The notes under the pieces: generated by a model
What the model saw: only the letters and a program-made list of their open reading frames with translations
Database searches by the model: none
What the model was told of the DNA's origin: nothing
Shown here: in pieces, positions 10,022 through 18,133 of the stretch
Layout: each line of letters begins with the position of its first letter
Numbering within the stretch: the first letter of the stretch is position 1
Source: CAUZIZ01 sp965218775
Lineage (GTDB): Bacteria; Acidobacteriota; UBA6911; RPQK01; JAJDTT01
Reading direction: 5' to 3'
Assembly (NCBI GenBank): GCA_965218775.1
Contig: CBDCLS010000006.1
Coordinates: 310,001 to 374,000, forward strand
DNA: 64,000 nucleotides
Translations under genes and position numbers: made by a program

Positions 10022-11455
10022 CTAAGGACTCGGATTGATTACGTCAGCATCTGAAGTATCTGGATCCTGAGCGGAGGCAGCAGCCCACCAGGCCGCACCG
10101 AAGCCCTCGAACCGGGTGTTGATCTCGCCAATCGTCACGAACGTCGGATGCCGCAGATTGTCCATGATCACGTGATCGATCGGAGCAATCGTTCCAGCCG
10201 CGACCGTGACCGTACGCGTGACCGTCAATCCAGTACCCGCCGCCGTGAACGCGAAGGTCCGAGACCGGGTGTGGTTGTTATCCCGCACCAGACGGATCCA
10301 CCCTTGCGAGGCATCCGTCAACGGATCCACAGGATACTCCAGACCCTTGAAGTCGCCGCTTCCCGTTCGCACCACGTCCGTGATGTCGTACAGGTCCTGG
10401 ATTCTCAATCCATAGCGCTTCGTCAACGGATCGATGACTCCATTGATCCACACCTTCAGGCAATCTACGATGATCCGCAGATTGGCCGTCGGCGCCACCG
10501 TCGGCGGCGGCGAGATGTTGATCGGCGTCGTCGTCGTGATATCCAGCTTGTTCTCCATGTTGTCATAGATCTGCACGATATAGCGCGTCTGCGCGCCCGT
10601 CAGGTTGTAGGAGCGATCAAAGATGCTCCCACCCGATACCGTAGCCGCGACCGCCGTGTTCTTGCTCCCGTCGTAGTCATCCACGAACGACAACAGGTGC
10701 ATTATCTGGTTGTCTGGATCCGTGGTGTGAAGTGAAATCCACGCCAGGGCCCCATAATAGGAGGACCCGCCAACACCCACACCATTGTCGGCAATCCCGG
10801 TAGGAAAAGGACCGCCCGGGGGGGCCTGGCCGGGGCCGTTGTGGCCGACATCGTCGGTATCGAAATCACTTGCGGCGCCCGTCCCTTCAGGACCCCAGGT
10901 GGCCTGGTCTGGTCCGCCGATGTCTAGAGTCGTCCCGGAGGAGGAGACTCTGGGACCATCGACGTTCGCCCCACCTTCTTCCGTGACGGCTCTCACCGTA
11001 TCGCCCCCGTGCGCCTCCTGGCGCAGGTAATACGGGTTCGGCGAGCTCGAGGAGCCCGTCAGGAAGCTAGTGGTATCGGATCCTCTCATCAGGATTTCCG
11101 TCCCCATCAGCAGGACGTAATCCGGAATATTCAACGAATCCAGCGGGGCGCCGTCGCCGTTGCGAAAGCCCGTCAGCTGACTGAAGGAACCCGTGAGACC
11201 ATGAACGGCCGGGCGGGTCCAGGCGTTGACTCCCATGGCCAGGAACCGATCCTGATCCGACTGTACACCCTGGATAAAGCCTTTCGGGACAGCCATCGCC
11301 TTGTGCCCGATCAAGTAGTTGAAGCTGGCTCCCGAAGAGTTGAAGACGTGCAGGTTGTCTCTGCTTAACCCCCCTATGGAACCCACATTACGCCAGGGAT
11401 GATCATCGTCGTCATCCGGATCATGAATACCATCCGCGTCGGCGCGGAAAGTCAC
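10022..11455 (-). CDS. unknown Asp-rich extracellular-type protein, 5' end possibly missing
   Basis: 477 residues from GTG 11455, rich in Asp, Gly, Thr and Asn, with no cysteine-rich or catalytic motif I recognise. The beginning (VTFRADADGIHDPDDDDDHPW) has no signal peptide, although the composition is that of an exported protein. The frame is closed 24 bp upstream of the GTG by a TAG, and no Shine-Dalgarno sequence precedes the start. The true N-terminus may have been lost (see findings). A strong terminator follows the stop. Codon use is ordinary for the window, so it is coding. Confidence 0.6.
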   Translation of the reverse strand: MTFRADADGIHDPDDDDDHPWRNVGSIGGLSRDNLHVFNSSGASFNYLIGHKAMAVPKGFIQGVQSDQDRFLAMGVNAWTRPAVHGLTGSFSQLTGFRNGDGAPLDSLNIPDYVLLMGTEILMRGSDTTSFLTGSSSSPNPYYLRQEAHGGDTVRAVTEEGGANVDGPRVSSSGTTLDIGGPDQATWGPEGTGAASDFDTDDVGHNGPGQAPPGGPFPTGIADNGVGVGGSSYYGALAWISLHTTDPDNQIMHLLSFVDDYDGSKNTAVAATVSGGSIFDRSYNLTGAQTRYIVQIYDNMENKLDITTTTPINISPPPTVAPTANLRIIVDCLKVWINGVIDPLTKRYGLRIQDLYDITDVVRTGSGDFKGLEYPVDPLTDASQGWIRLVRDNNHTRSRTFAFTAAGTGLTVTRTVTVAAGTIAPIDHVIMDNLRHPTFVTIGEINTRFEGFGAAWWAAASAQDPDTSDADVINPSP

Positions 11456-11505
11456 GCCGCTAGCATCGATATTACACTATAAAGGAAGAATTGGAGTACC
11501 TCGAG

Positions 11506-11757
11506 ATGGTCGATCTAGGCGCACTCTTCGATCTATCCGATTCCGCGGCCACGCTCGAGACCCTGCCCGCCAAGCTGCGAGAGAAGGTGCATACCCAGGA
11601 GTCAGAGCTCAAGGCCCTGCAGTGGCTGGGAGTGCAGGCGCTGCTTCATCCCCCCGCTCCCGAGAGCAAGATCCGACGCTTTTTCAGCTCCTGGAGAACG
11701 CAGGGCTTTCAAGTCGCCTGCCGACGGTTGGTAGAATACGTCAGCCGTGCTGTTTAG
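11506..11757 (+). CDS. small unknown protein upstream of the glycosyltransferase run
   Basis: About 83 residues from ATG 11506 with TTGGAG upstream (TTG 11491 is an alternative). G/C-rich third positions indicate real coding. No family is recognised. The C-terminus is basic and helical (RRFFSSWRTQGFQVACRRLVEYVSRAV). Its end overlaps the next gene by 11 bp, implying coupling. It could also be the surviving 3' end of a longer gene cut at about 11460-11500, because the frame is open upstream of the ATG to a stop at 11461. Confidence 0.5.
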   Translation: MVDLGALFDLSDSAATLETLPAKLREKVHTQESELKALQWLGVQALLHPPAPESKIRRFFSSWRTQGFQVACRRLVEYVSRAV

Positions 11758-12748
11758 CGTCGTGATCCCTACCTACAATCGAGTCCAGGCTCTGGGGAAG
11801 ACTCTCGCCGCCTTGGGCTGCCAGACTCTGTGCCAAGCTGGTCCACCCGGGCAGACCGAATTTCGAGCGTGTCCAGAAAGAAAGCCGGCTGACGTCCCGG
11901 TGGAGGATGAAGAGTCTCCTTTCGAGATTCTCGTGGTGGATGATGGTTCCACTGATGACACGGGAGATCTAGTCAAGAGATTGAGACGGGACTATCCAGT
12001 CCCTCTACACTACTTCCAGCAGGCCAACCGAAAGCAGGGGTCTGCGCGTAATCTGGGATCCCGCAAAGCGGGTGGCGACTTTCTGGTTTTTCTCGGGGAC
12101 GACACCGTTCCGGCACCCAACTTTCTGGAAGAACATGCAAAGGCTCGAACCAAGCCTCGAATCGATCCGAGTTCCTCGCGGCTGGTCGTCATCGGCTACA
12201 CGCCGTGGCCGAAGGAATACCGGCAAACTCGTTTCATGCGCTATATCGTTGAGGAGGGTTGGCAGTTCGGTTTTTCGCTGATCCAGGATCCCGAGAACAT
12301 TCCGTTCAACTTTTTCTACACCAGCAATCTTTCCATTGATCGCTCCTTCTTCTGGGAAGCAGGGGGGTTCGATGAGGGTTTTCAGGAATACGGGTGGGAG
12401 GATATCGAGCTGGGCCACCGGCTCCAGCAGCTGGGCATGCACCTGGTCTTTCAGCGTGAGGCAATTGCCTATCACCATCATCCCACCTCGTTGGGGTCGT
12501 TCGTGAAGAGGCAAAGGAAGGTGGGTTCCTCGGCCTGGAGGTTCTATCAGATGCACCCCGAGCTGGACTCCTTTCTGAATGTCCAGAGCGTCCCTCGCTA
12601 TTCCGGATTCACACGGCTGAAGCTGGGTACCCTGAGTTGGTTATGCCGACTCACCGAAGCGTGGAGCTGGCCGGATCTAAGTCGCTACTACCCTGACCTG
12701 ATGAGCTACCACTACAACCTGGGCATTCTGCAGGCGCGAAATGAGTGA
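11747..12748 (+). CDS. family 2 glycosyltransferase
   Basis: 333 residues, GT-A fold. VVIPTYNRVQALGKTL opens the nucleotide-binding fold. ILVVDDGSTDDT and FLGDDTVPAP supply the acidic sugar-nucleotide/metal motifs. GGFDEGFQEYGWEDIELGHRL is the acceptor-side motif typical of GT2/GT7-type enzymes. An insertion of about 30 residues rich in Pro and Glu lies between the first helix and the second strand. The start GTG 11747 lies inside the preceding small ORF. It is the first of four overlapping glycosyltransferase genes that probably build the polysaccharide exported by the Wzm/Wzt pair or a related polymer. Substrate unknown. Confidence 0.9.
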   Translation: MLFSVVIPTYNRVQALGKTLAALGCQTLCQAGPPGQTEFRACPERKPADVPVEDEESPFEILVVDDGSTDDTGDLVKRLRRDYPVPLHYFQQANRKQGSARNLGSRKAGGDFLVFLGDDTVPAPNFLEEHAKARTKPRIDPSSSRLVVIGYTPWPKEYRQTRFMRYIVEEGWQFGFSLIQDPENIPFNFFYTSNLSIDRSFFWEAGGFDEGFQEYGWEDIELGHRLQQLGMHLVFQREAIAYHHHPTSLGSFVKRQRKVGSSAWRFYQMHPELDSFLNVQSVPRYSGFTRLKLGTLSWLCRLTEAWSWPDLSRYYPDLMSYHYNLGILQARNE

Positions 12749-13793
12749 AAACAGCGCTGATCAGCTGACCGTCATCGTGCCCACCTGGAACGGGGAGCGA
12801 CTTCTCCGCACCTGTCTGCAGTCCCTGCAGCTGCAGACGGTGCGCTGCGCTGTCCTGGTAGTAGACAACGGCTCCACCGATCCAACCCCTGAGTTGCTAC
12901 GCAGCGAGTTTCCGGAGGTAGACTACCTCCCCCTGGAGCAGAACTTCGGTTTCGCCAAAGCCGTCAATCTCGGCATCCAGAGGGCCAAGACCGAGTTTGT
13001 CGCCCTGTTGAACAACGACACCGAGGTGGATCCCCACTGGGCAGAGACCGGGTTGAAGGCTTTCGAGCGCTACCCAGACTACTGGTTCTTCGCCTCGAAA
13101 ATGCTTAATTTTCGGTGCCGGGAAAGAGTCGACAGCGCTGGGGATTGTTACAGTCGCACTGGCCTACCCTACAAACGAGGCCTGGGAGAACAGGCGAGCC
13201 ATTACACCCAGACCGGTCCGGTCCTTGGAGCCAGCGGCGGCGCAGCATTCTACCGTAGAAACCTGTTTGACCGGATCGGTCTTTTCGACGAGGGATTCTA
13301 TCTCTACCTTGAGGATGTGGACCTCAGCCTACGCGCCCAGTTTGCGGGTCTACGGTGCCTATACCTCGCGGAGGCCATCGTCTACCATGTGGAAGCGGCA
13401 TCCGATCCGGAGCGCTCCAGACGTGACCCGATCGGTTCTCCGGCCAAGGGTGCCGGAATCAGGACAGCGACCGGCACCTCAACGGAGGAGAAAATCAAAT
13501 CGACGCGGCGAGTCCGGACCTACTACTCTCGGAGTCGCGTCTTCTGGATCACCCGCAATCGCTGGCAGCTCATGATCACCTATCAGCTCTTTCGAAACAC
13601 GCCCTGGCTCGCACTGGGATGGACACGCAGCGCCCTTTTTCACCTGCTCAAGGCCGGTTTCTTCGGGGCCTTCCTGAAGGGACTCGTGGCTGGAATACTG
13701 CTAACCCCGCGAGCACTTGGGAAACGCAGGAAAGTATGGGCTAAACGAACTTTGGCGACTTCCCAGGTATGTCAACTCATCGCAAAGTGCTAG
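12741..13793 (+). CDS. family 2 glycosyltransferase, rhamnosyltransferase-like
   Basis: 350 residues. TVIVPTWNGERLL, VLVVDNGSTDPTPELL, NFGFAKAVNLGI and ALLNNDTEVDP are the standard WbbL-type GT2 motifs, and FDEGFYLYLEDVDLSLRAQ is the catalytic-base region. The C-terminal 60 residues contain a hydrophobic stretch (FFGAFLKGLVAGILLTPRAL) that may anchor the enzyme at the membrane. It overlaps the preceding gene by 8 bp and the next by 25 bp, so the genes form one transcription unit. Confidence 0.9.
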   Translation: MSENSADQLTVIVPTWNGERLLRTCLQSLQLQTVRCAVLVVDNGSTDPTPELLRSEFPEVDYLPLEQNFGFAKAVNLGIQRAKTEFVALLNNDTEVDPHWAETGLKAFERYPDYWFFASKMLNFRCRERVDSAGDCYSRTGLPYKRGLGEQASHYTQTGPVLGASGGAAFYRRNLFDRIGLFDEGFYLYLEDVDLSLRAQFAGLRCLYLAEAIVYHVEAASDPERSRRDPIGSPAKGAGIRTATGTSTEEKIKSTRRVRTYYSRSRVFWITRNRWQLMITYQLFRNTPWLALGWTRSALFHLLKAGFFGAFLKGLVAGILLTPRALGKRRKVWAKRTLATSQVCQLIAKC

Positions 13794-14671
13794 CCGTCTG
13801 TGTTAACTGGAACGGCCAAAAGGTGCTCGCTGAAACCTTGAGTGCGCTTAGACAGAGCCAGCACGGATCGCTAGAGATCGTGGTGGTGGACAACGCCTCG
13901 ACCGACGAATCGCTGGCTCTCGTCCCCCCTTCGATCCGGGCCCTGGCTCTCGATGAGAATCGGGGCTACGCCGCGGCCCTCAACGCCGCGATCCGTGAAA
14001 GCCAGGAATCTGTCGAGGCGGGTGGCGGGAGAAACGAGGCTCCGGACTACTTCTATCTATTGAACAATGACATCGTCGTTGAGCCTGACGGGCTCTGCCG
14101 ATTGGTCCAGTTCGCAGAAGAGAAGGGCGCCGGGATCTACGGACCCAAAATCCTGCGCCATGAGGATCCCTCGCGTCTGGACGCCGCCTGGGGCCGTTTG
14201 AATTGGAGTCATGTTCTCTGCACCTACAAGGGAAGGGGAGCAGCGGACGGACCCCGCTGGAACCAGGTCAAGCCGGTCGCCCTGCTGCTGGGTTGTGCCC
14301 TGCTGATCCATCGACAGGTCTTTGAAAAGGTCGGCTTATTCGACGAGTCCTTCTTCATGTACCACGAAGAGGTGGATTTCCTCCACCGGGCGGCCCGAAT
14401 GGGTTATCCGATCTACTACTGTCCTTTCGCTCAAGCCCTCCACCGCGGAGCTCACTCGACACGGCAAAGCCCCCTACGGAAAACGTTCTGGATCCGCCGC
14501 AACACCGTCCTCTTCTTCAAGAAACATGAGGTTGGGATCTGGAGGTGGGCCTTCTTCTGGTCCACGCTCACGGCCAGCCTCATTTACAACATTCTCCTTT
14601 TCCGGTGGCTTCGTACCCGCACCATTGTCGAGGGGGTACGCAAGGGACTATCTCCAAGGAGGAAGCCATAG
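13769..14671 (+). CDS. family 2 glycosyltransferase
   Basis: 300 residues. VCVNWNGQKVLAETL, IVVVDNASTDESL, ENRGYAAALNAAI and YLLNNDIVVEP define the GT-A core. LFDESFFMYHEEVDFLHRA is the acceptor motif. It is close in organisation to the preceding enzyme, suggesting duplication within the cluster. It starts 25 bp inside that gene. Its stop TAG at 14669-14671 overlaps the proposed start of the next gene. Confidence 0.9.
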   Translation: MSTHRKVLAVCVNWNGQKVLAETLSALRQSQHGSLEIVVVDNASTDESLALVPPSIRALALDENRGYAAALNAAIRESQESVEAGGGRNEAPDYFYLLNNDIVVEPDGLCRLVQFAEEKGAGIYGPKILRHEDPSRLDAAWGRLNWSHVLCTYKGRGAADGPRWNQVKPVALLLGCALLIHRQVFEKVGLFDESFFMYHEEVDFLHRAARMGYPIYYCPFAQALHRGAHSTRQSPLRKTFWIRRNTVLFFKKHEVGIWRWAFFWSTLTASLIYNILLFRWLRTRTIVEGVRKGLSPRRKP

Positions 14672-15642
14672 AGGATCGTCATGAGGGGGTCGTAAACCTC
14701 TCACCAACCACGTTCGAGACAGCAGAGCACGTACCTGCCCCGGAGTCGGCTTATTCAAATTCAGCGACGGAGGGCCCCGAGGTCAGCTTCATCATCCCTT
14801 GCTATCGCTCCGGCGGGACCATTGGGAGAACCCTGAACTCAATCCTCGCGCAGGTCACCTCCCTGGGCTTTGAGATCCTGGTGGTCGAGTCGTCGGGCGA
14901 CGGCACGGCTCAATCGATCCAGAAGCGGTTTCCCCGAGTCACCGTTCATGCCCTCTCTTCCCGCACCTATGCGGGGACCGCTCGGAATCTCGGTTCAGCC
15001 CAAGCGCGGGGTCGCTACTTCGCCTTCCTCGACGCGGATGTCGTGGTCGCTCCAGAGTGGCTGGAACGACTTCACTCCAGGCTGGCCAGTTCATCGAAGA
15101 TCAGGATGGTCTCGGCAGCGATCGCCAACGGCAACCCAACGGCCGTCAGTCGAATTCTGCATTGGATCGAATTCTCCCATTACCTGCCCGGTCTCCCCTC
15201 CGGCTTTCGCGCTGCACTGTCGAGCTCGAATCTCCTCATTCATCGGCGAGATTTCCGATCGACCCAAGGATTCGACGAAAACCTGGCCATGGCCGAGGAC
15301 CTCGCCCTCTCGGAACGGCTCTCAGACTGCCTCTATTTTGATGGATCTACCACGCTGAGGCACTATTTCCGCCTGGACTGGGTGGAGGTGCGCACCCATC
15401 TGGCTTCTCTGGGATATTGGAGCGGCCTCTATCGGCTGAAGTATGGTGGCAGTGGCTCCTGGCTCCGCCACCTTCCCCTTCTGAGCTTTGTGCTGCCGTG
15501 CTTTCGGCTTCCTAGGATTGTAGGGAGAGTGTTCTACAGCAGCCCTCTGCAGGGACTGAGTGCACTCGCACATCTGCCGCTTATTCTGGCGGGTCTTTTC
15601 AGCTGGACTCGCGGATTCTACAGGGGGATCAAGGCCCGCTGA
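14668..15642 (+). CDS. family 2 glycosyltransferase, likely non-standard start
   Basis: About 325 residues. VSFIIPCYRSGGTIGRTLNSIL, ILVVESSGDGTAQ, ARNLGSAQARGRYFAFLDADVVV and AMAEDLALSERL are the GT2 motifs. The C-terminal 60 residues contain hydrophobic helices. No ATG, GTG or TTG lies between 14605 (GTG) and the conserved core. The only good ribosome site (AAGGAGG at about 14656-14662) sits 5 nt before ATA at 14668, which overlaps the preceding TAG. I take that ATA as the start. GTG 14605 or ATG 14545, both inside the upstream gene and without a ribosome site, are alternatives. Confidence 0.8.
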   Translation: MEDRHEGVVNLSPTTFETAEHVPAPESAYSNSATEGPEVSFIIPCYRSGGTIGRTLNSILAQVTSLGFEILVVESSGDGTAQSIQKRFPRVTVHALSSRTYAGTARNLGSAQARGRYFAFLDADVVVAPEWLERLHSRLASSSKIRMVSAAIANGNPTAVSRILHWIEFSHYLPGLPSGFRAALSSSNLLIHRRDFRSTQGFDENLAMAEDLALSERLSDCLYFDGSTTLRHYFRLDWVEVRTHLASLGYWSGLYRLKYGGSGSWLRHLPLLSFVLPCFRLPRIVGRVFYSSPLQGLSALAHLPLILAGLFSWTRGFYRGIKAR

Positions 15643-15729
15643 GGTCACGAGAAATGAGCCAGGTCGCTGGAAATAGGGGCAGCCTGGCGGTCCAGGATCA
15701 GGTGACGGTTCGAGGACTGCCGACCTAAC

Positions 15730-16665
15730 CTACTCCGCCTGGGTCTCGGGGGGCGTTACGGACTTCTCGGGTGGTGGCGGTGGTATCGGCAGTGTCTGCG
15801 AGGGATCCTTCGGTAGCTCAGGCGCCTGGACCGCAGGACGGAGGATATCTCCACGCTTCAACTTCTTCGCCTTGGCCGCGGTCAACCCGAACAGAGCTCG
15901 GGCTGCGGGGCTTAGATAATTGTAGAGCACCGGGACGGCAAACAGCTCTTCCCCAGCTTCCCCGGAGGTCCTTTCCACAAACACCCGGATTTCACTCCTG
16001 AGATCTTTGTCTTCCTCGTCTCCGAGGTAACGAATGGTGATCTTACCTCGTTCACCTGAAGCCACCTCGTCCACCTTCTCCTCAAGCTTGAACTTCCCTT
16101 CATCGAATTCGATACGAGTGACGCGAACCGGAGCACTCAGTCCGTTGAAGACGAAGATCGAGCCAAGGTTGGCCCGATTGAAAAAGTTAATCTTGAGCGG
16201 CTTGGGAAGAACTTTAAGTTCCCCCGTGAGTTTCTTCGCCGGTTTCTCCTCTTTCTTGCTCGAGTAGAGCTTCGCAAGATCTTTCGATGACACTTCTGGC
16301 ACCCGAACCTGCCAGCCCTCCTCACCCAGCACCCAGACCTCCTTCACTGGGGTCTTGTAATAGGTCCTCGCAGCTTCCATCAGCCGATCGATCCGGACCG
16401 TGACCAAGACCTCGGTTTCCGATCGCTTCTCGATCGCGATGGGTTCCCAGGATCGAAAGTAGGGTTCGCGGCGCTGGATAAAGCGGTTGCGTGACTCAGA
16501 CTCCACATACTGGAGTGTTGCATGCTTGTCCAGAGCCAACAGGAAATCCCAGTAAGAGTAGATTCGCTTCTCCAATTCTGCCTGTTGACGAAGAGGGGTT
16601 CCGGGTTCTGCCTGTTGAGGAAGAGAGGCTCCAAGGAGAAGGAAAAGAAGGAGAGGGAAACTCAT
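15730..16665 (-). CDS. exported protein with DUF1573-like C-terminal module
   Basis: 311 residues with a hydrophobic N-terminal signal (MSFPLLLFLLLGASL). Residues 25-130 form a charged helical/beta part. Residues 150-260 (LGSIFVFNGLSAPVRVTRIEFDEG then ASGERGKITIRYLGD) read like an Ig-like domain of the DUF1573 type. The C-terminus is Pro-rich. The phrase QQAEPGTPLRQQAE at residues 17-30 comes from an imperfect direct duplication of about 35 bp (16579-16632). Convergent with the glycosyltransferase run across an 87-bp gap. Periplasmic location is inferred; function unknown. Confidence 0.7.
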   Translation of the reverse strand: MSFPLLLFLLLGASLPQQAEPGTPLRQQAELEKRIYSYWDFLLALDKHATLQYVESESRNRFIQRREPYFRSWEPIAIEKRSETEVLVTVRIDRLMEAARTYYKTPVKEVWVLGEEGWQVRVPEVSSKDLAKLYSSKKEEKPAKKLTGELKVLPKPLKINFFNRANLGSIFVFNGLSAPVRVTRIEFDEGKFKLEEKVDEVASGERGKITIRYLGDEEDKDLRSEIRVFVERTSGEAGEELFAVPVLYNYLSPAARALFGLTAAKAKKLKRGDILRPAVQAPELPKDPSQTLPIPPPPPEKSVTPPETQAE

Positions 16666-16748
16666 GAGTCAGAATCGAGGTTGGCCGAAGTGGGACATGG
16701 GTAGCAGTCCCCCGCCTACGAAAGCACCATGAGAAGCAGCAGAAAGCT

Positions 16749-16782
16749 CGAAAGGGCTATTCAGATTTGAATAGCCCTTTCG
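16749..16782 (-). terminator. strong hairpin, probable terminator of the 16853-17470 gene
   Basis: CGAAAGGGCTATTCA and its exact complement form a 15-bp perfect stem with a 4-nt loop, about 70 bp beyond the stop at 16853. The downstream T-run on the minus strand is weak (AGCTTTCTG), so termination efficiency is uncertain. Confidence 0.6.
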
Positions 16783-16852
16783 CATCTCTCTTATCAGTGG
16801 CACACCAGGCCAGAGTGCTCCGAAAAGAGCACCTTGCCGCTGCCTCAGTCGC

Positions 16853-17470
16853 TTACGGAGTAGTGGAAGCCGGGGCTCTGAGCTTCACACCGCCAGAACC
16901 TCCAGCGGCTCCCACAACCGGCGTTAGCTCGAAATTCTGAGTGAAACCGAGGCCGAAAATGGTCACGTTGTAGGTCCCGGCGATGGCGTCAAAGTTACCG
17001 ATGACCCAACCGTAACCCGTAAACTCGTTATCGTCCTCGGGCAACCCTGTGATCTGGGCCAGAATCTCAGCCAGACGGACCGTGTAGGTTCGGCAGGGCC
17101 AGAGCTCTCCCGCCTCGTCCAAACCAGCCCCCGGCGAATCCGCGGCCGTTTCGTACCCCATCGGGGTCCCATCTCGGTTCCAAAGAAAAAACTCGATGGT
17201 GCCGTGCCTGTCTCCATAGGCATCATAGACATCACCTAGATCGCCCGGAGGGGCTCCCAGGATATTGCTTACAGATATGGCTGTATCGCACTGAAGTTAG
17301 GCTGCTCCTCATTGGGAAGCCAGGGCCAAAAAAGCTGCAAAGACTGCGGCCTGGGAGGTTGTTCCCTCGGTGTTTCCAAATGCCACCGAGTCGCCCCCAG
17401 CCTGTACATTGACACCGAATGCGAGAATCGCCAGAGTCGAGAAACATAGGATTGATCTCATCTTTGTCAT
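16853..17470 (-). pseudogene. small secreted protein gene broken by three indels
   Basis: ATG 17470 has a good ribosome site (AAGGAG) and begins a signal peptide (MTKMRSILCFSTLAILAFGV) followed by GGDSVAFGNTEGTTSQAAVF. That frame stops at about 17319. Dropping one C at about 17320, adding one base at about 17297 and dropping one G near 17165 gives one continuous protein: ...LASNEEQPNFSCDTAISVSN, then GTIEFFLWNRDGTPMGYE, ending ...YGWVIGNFDAIAGTYNVTIFG. This matches a style of short secreted beta-sandwich protein. The indel positions are inferred from protein plausibility. Three in 600 bp suggests real decay rather than read error, although other genes here carry single indels too. Confidence 0.65.
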
Positions 17471-17483
17471 GCCCTTTTTCTCC

Positions 17484-17906
17484 TTACTGGAAGACCGAGA
17501 GGCACAGGTCGATGGTCGTGGAATCCAAGGCATAGACGGTCGCGTCCAGGTCGACTCCCAGGTCCTCGTCGGTGTAAAGGCTGCGCGCTTCGGCGATGAG
17601 CACTTCGGCAAACTCGGCATAGATGCGCCAGTCTCGCCTCTCGTTGGCATTGGACAGATTGTTGCGGGAGACCGTGGAGCGAATGCCCATGTGGAAGAGC
17701 TTGGATCTCATGGCCCGTAGGCAGGCTTCGATATCGCGCAAGCTCTCGCGATAGGTCAACTGCGCAAATGCCATGACCCGGTAATGGTCGGCACAACGGA
17801 ATGACTTGACCTTGTAGTCGCCTCGGTAGTGCTGAACAATGCGATGAAAACGATGCCAGGGAAGATGCCGCATCACCTGAGAAAAGATCGTCGTGCCCGT
17901 GTACAT
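17484..17906 (-). pseudogene. IS4-family transposase, N-terminal fragment
   Basis: MYTGTTIFSQVMRHLPWHRFHRIV ... FRVMAFAQLTYRESLRDIEACL (here HYRVMAFAQLTYRESLRDIE) ... ANERRDWRIYAEFAEVLIAEAR ... VYALDSTTIDLCLSVF is the N-terminal domain and first catalytic Asp (DSTT) of an IS4-group DDE transposase. The reading stops at 17484, just after LCLSVF, where the family normally continues with another 200 or more residues. The second Asp and Glu are missing. The cut coincides with the ribosome site of the downstream secreted-protein gene. ATG 17906 is the usual start; an upstream in-frame ATG exists at 17945. Confidence 0.85.
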
Positions 17907-18032
17907 GCCCGCCCTCCTTATGAACTGAAGGGCGTGAGCATACACTCACTTTCAAGTCGGAAACACCTATTATCTTCTCTAACATATTGCTCATTAATAC
18001 TTTACAGAGATTAGAGTCCCAAACGTTGGGAC
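17484..18032 (-). mobile_element. remnant of an IS4-type insertion sequence
   Basis: Contains the truncated transposase plus its upstream region. A small inverted repeat GTCCCAA-ACG-TTGGGAC at 18016-18032 lies near where the element's outer end should be, but I cannot fix the boundary. The 3' part of the element is absent. Confidence 0.5.
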
Positions 18033-18133
18033 ACTACTGGTGGAACTATAATACACAAATCGTCCCTGCTGCTAGCGAATCGAGATTCAAAGATGCTCAT
18101 TCGAAAAAAAAGTTGCACTTTCCGTGAGGGCAA

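Noticed and set aside
11461..11506. GCTAGC, ATCGAT and CTCGAG close together, like a cloning linker
   Set aside because: The three sites are not contiguous and no vector sequence follows; chance occurrence is adequate.
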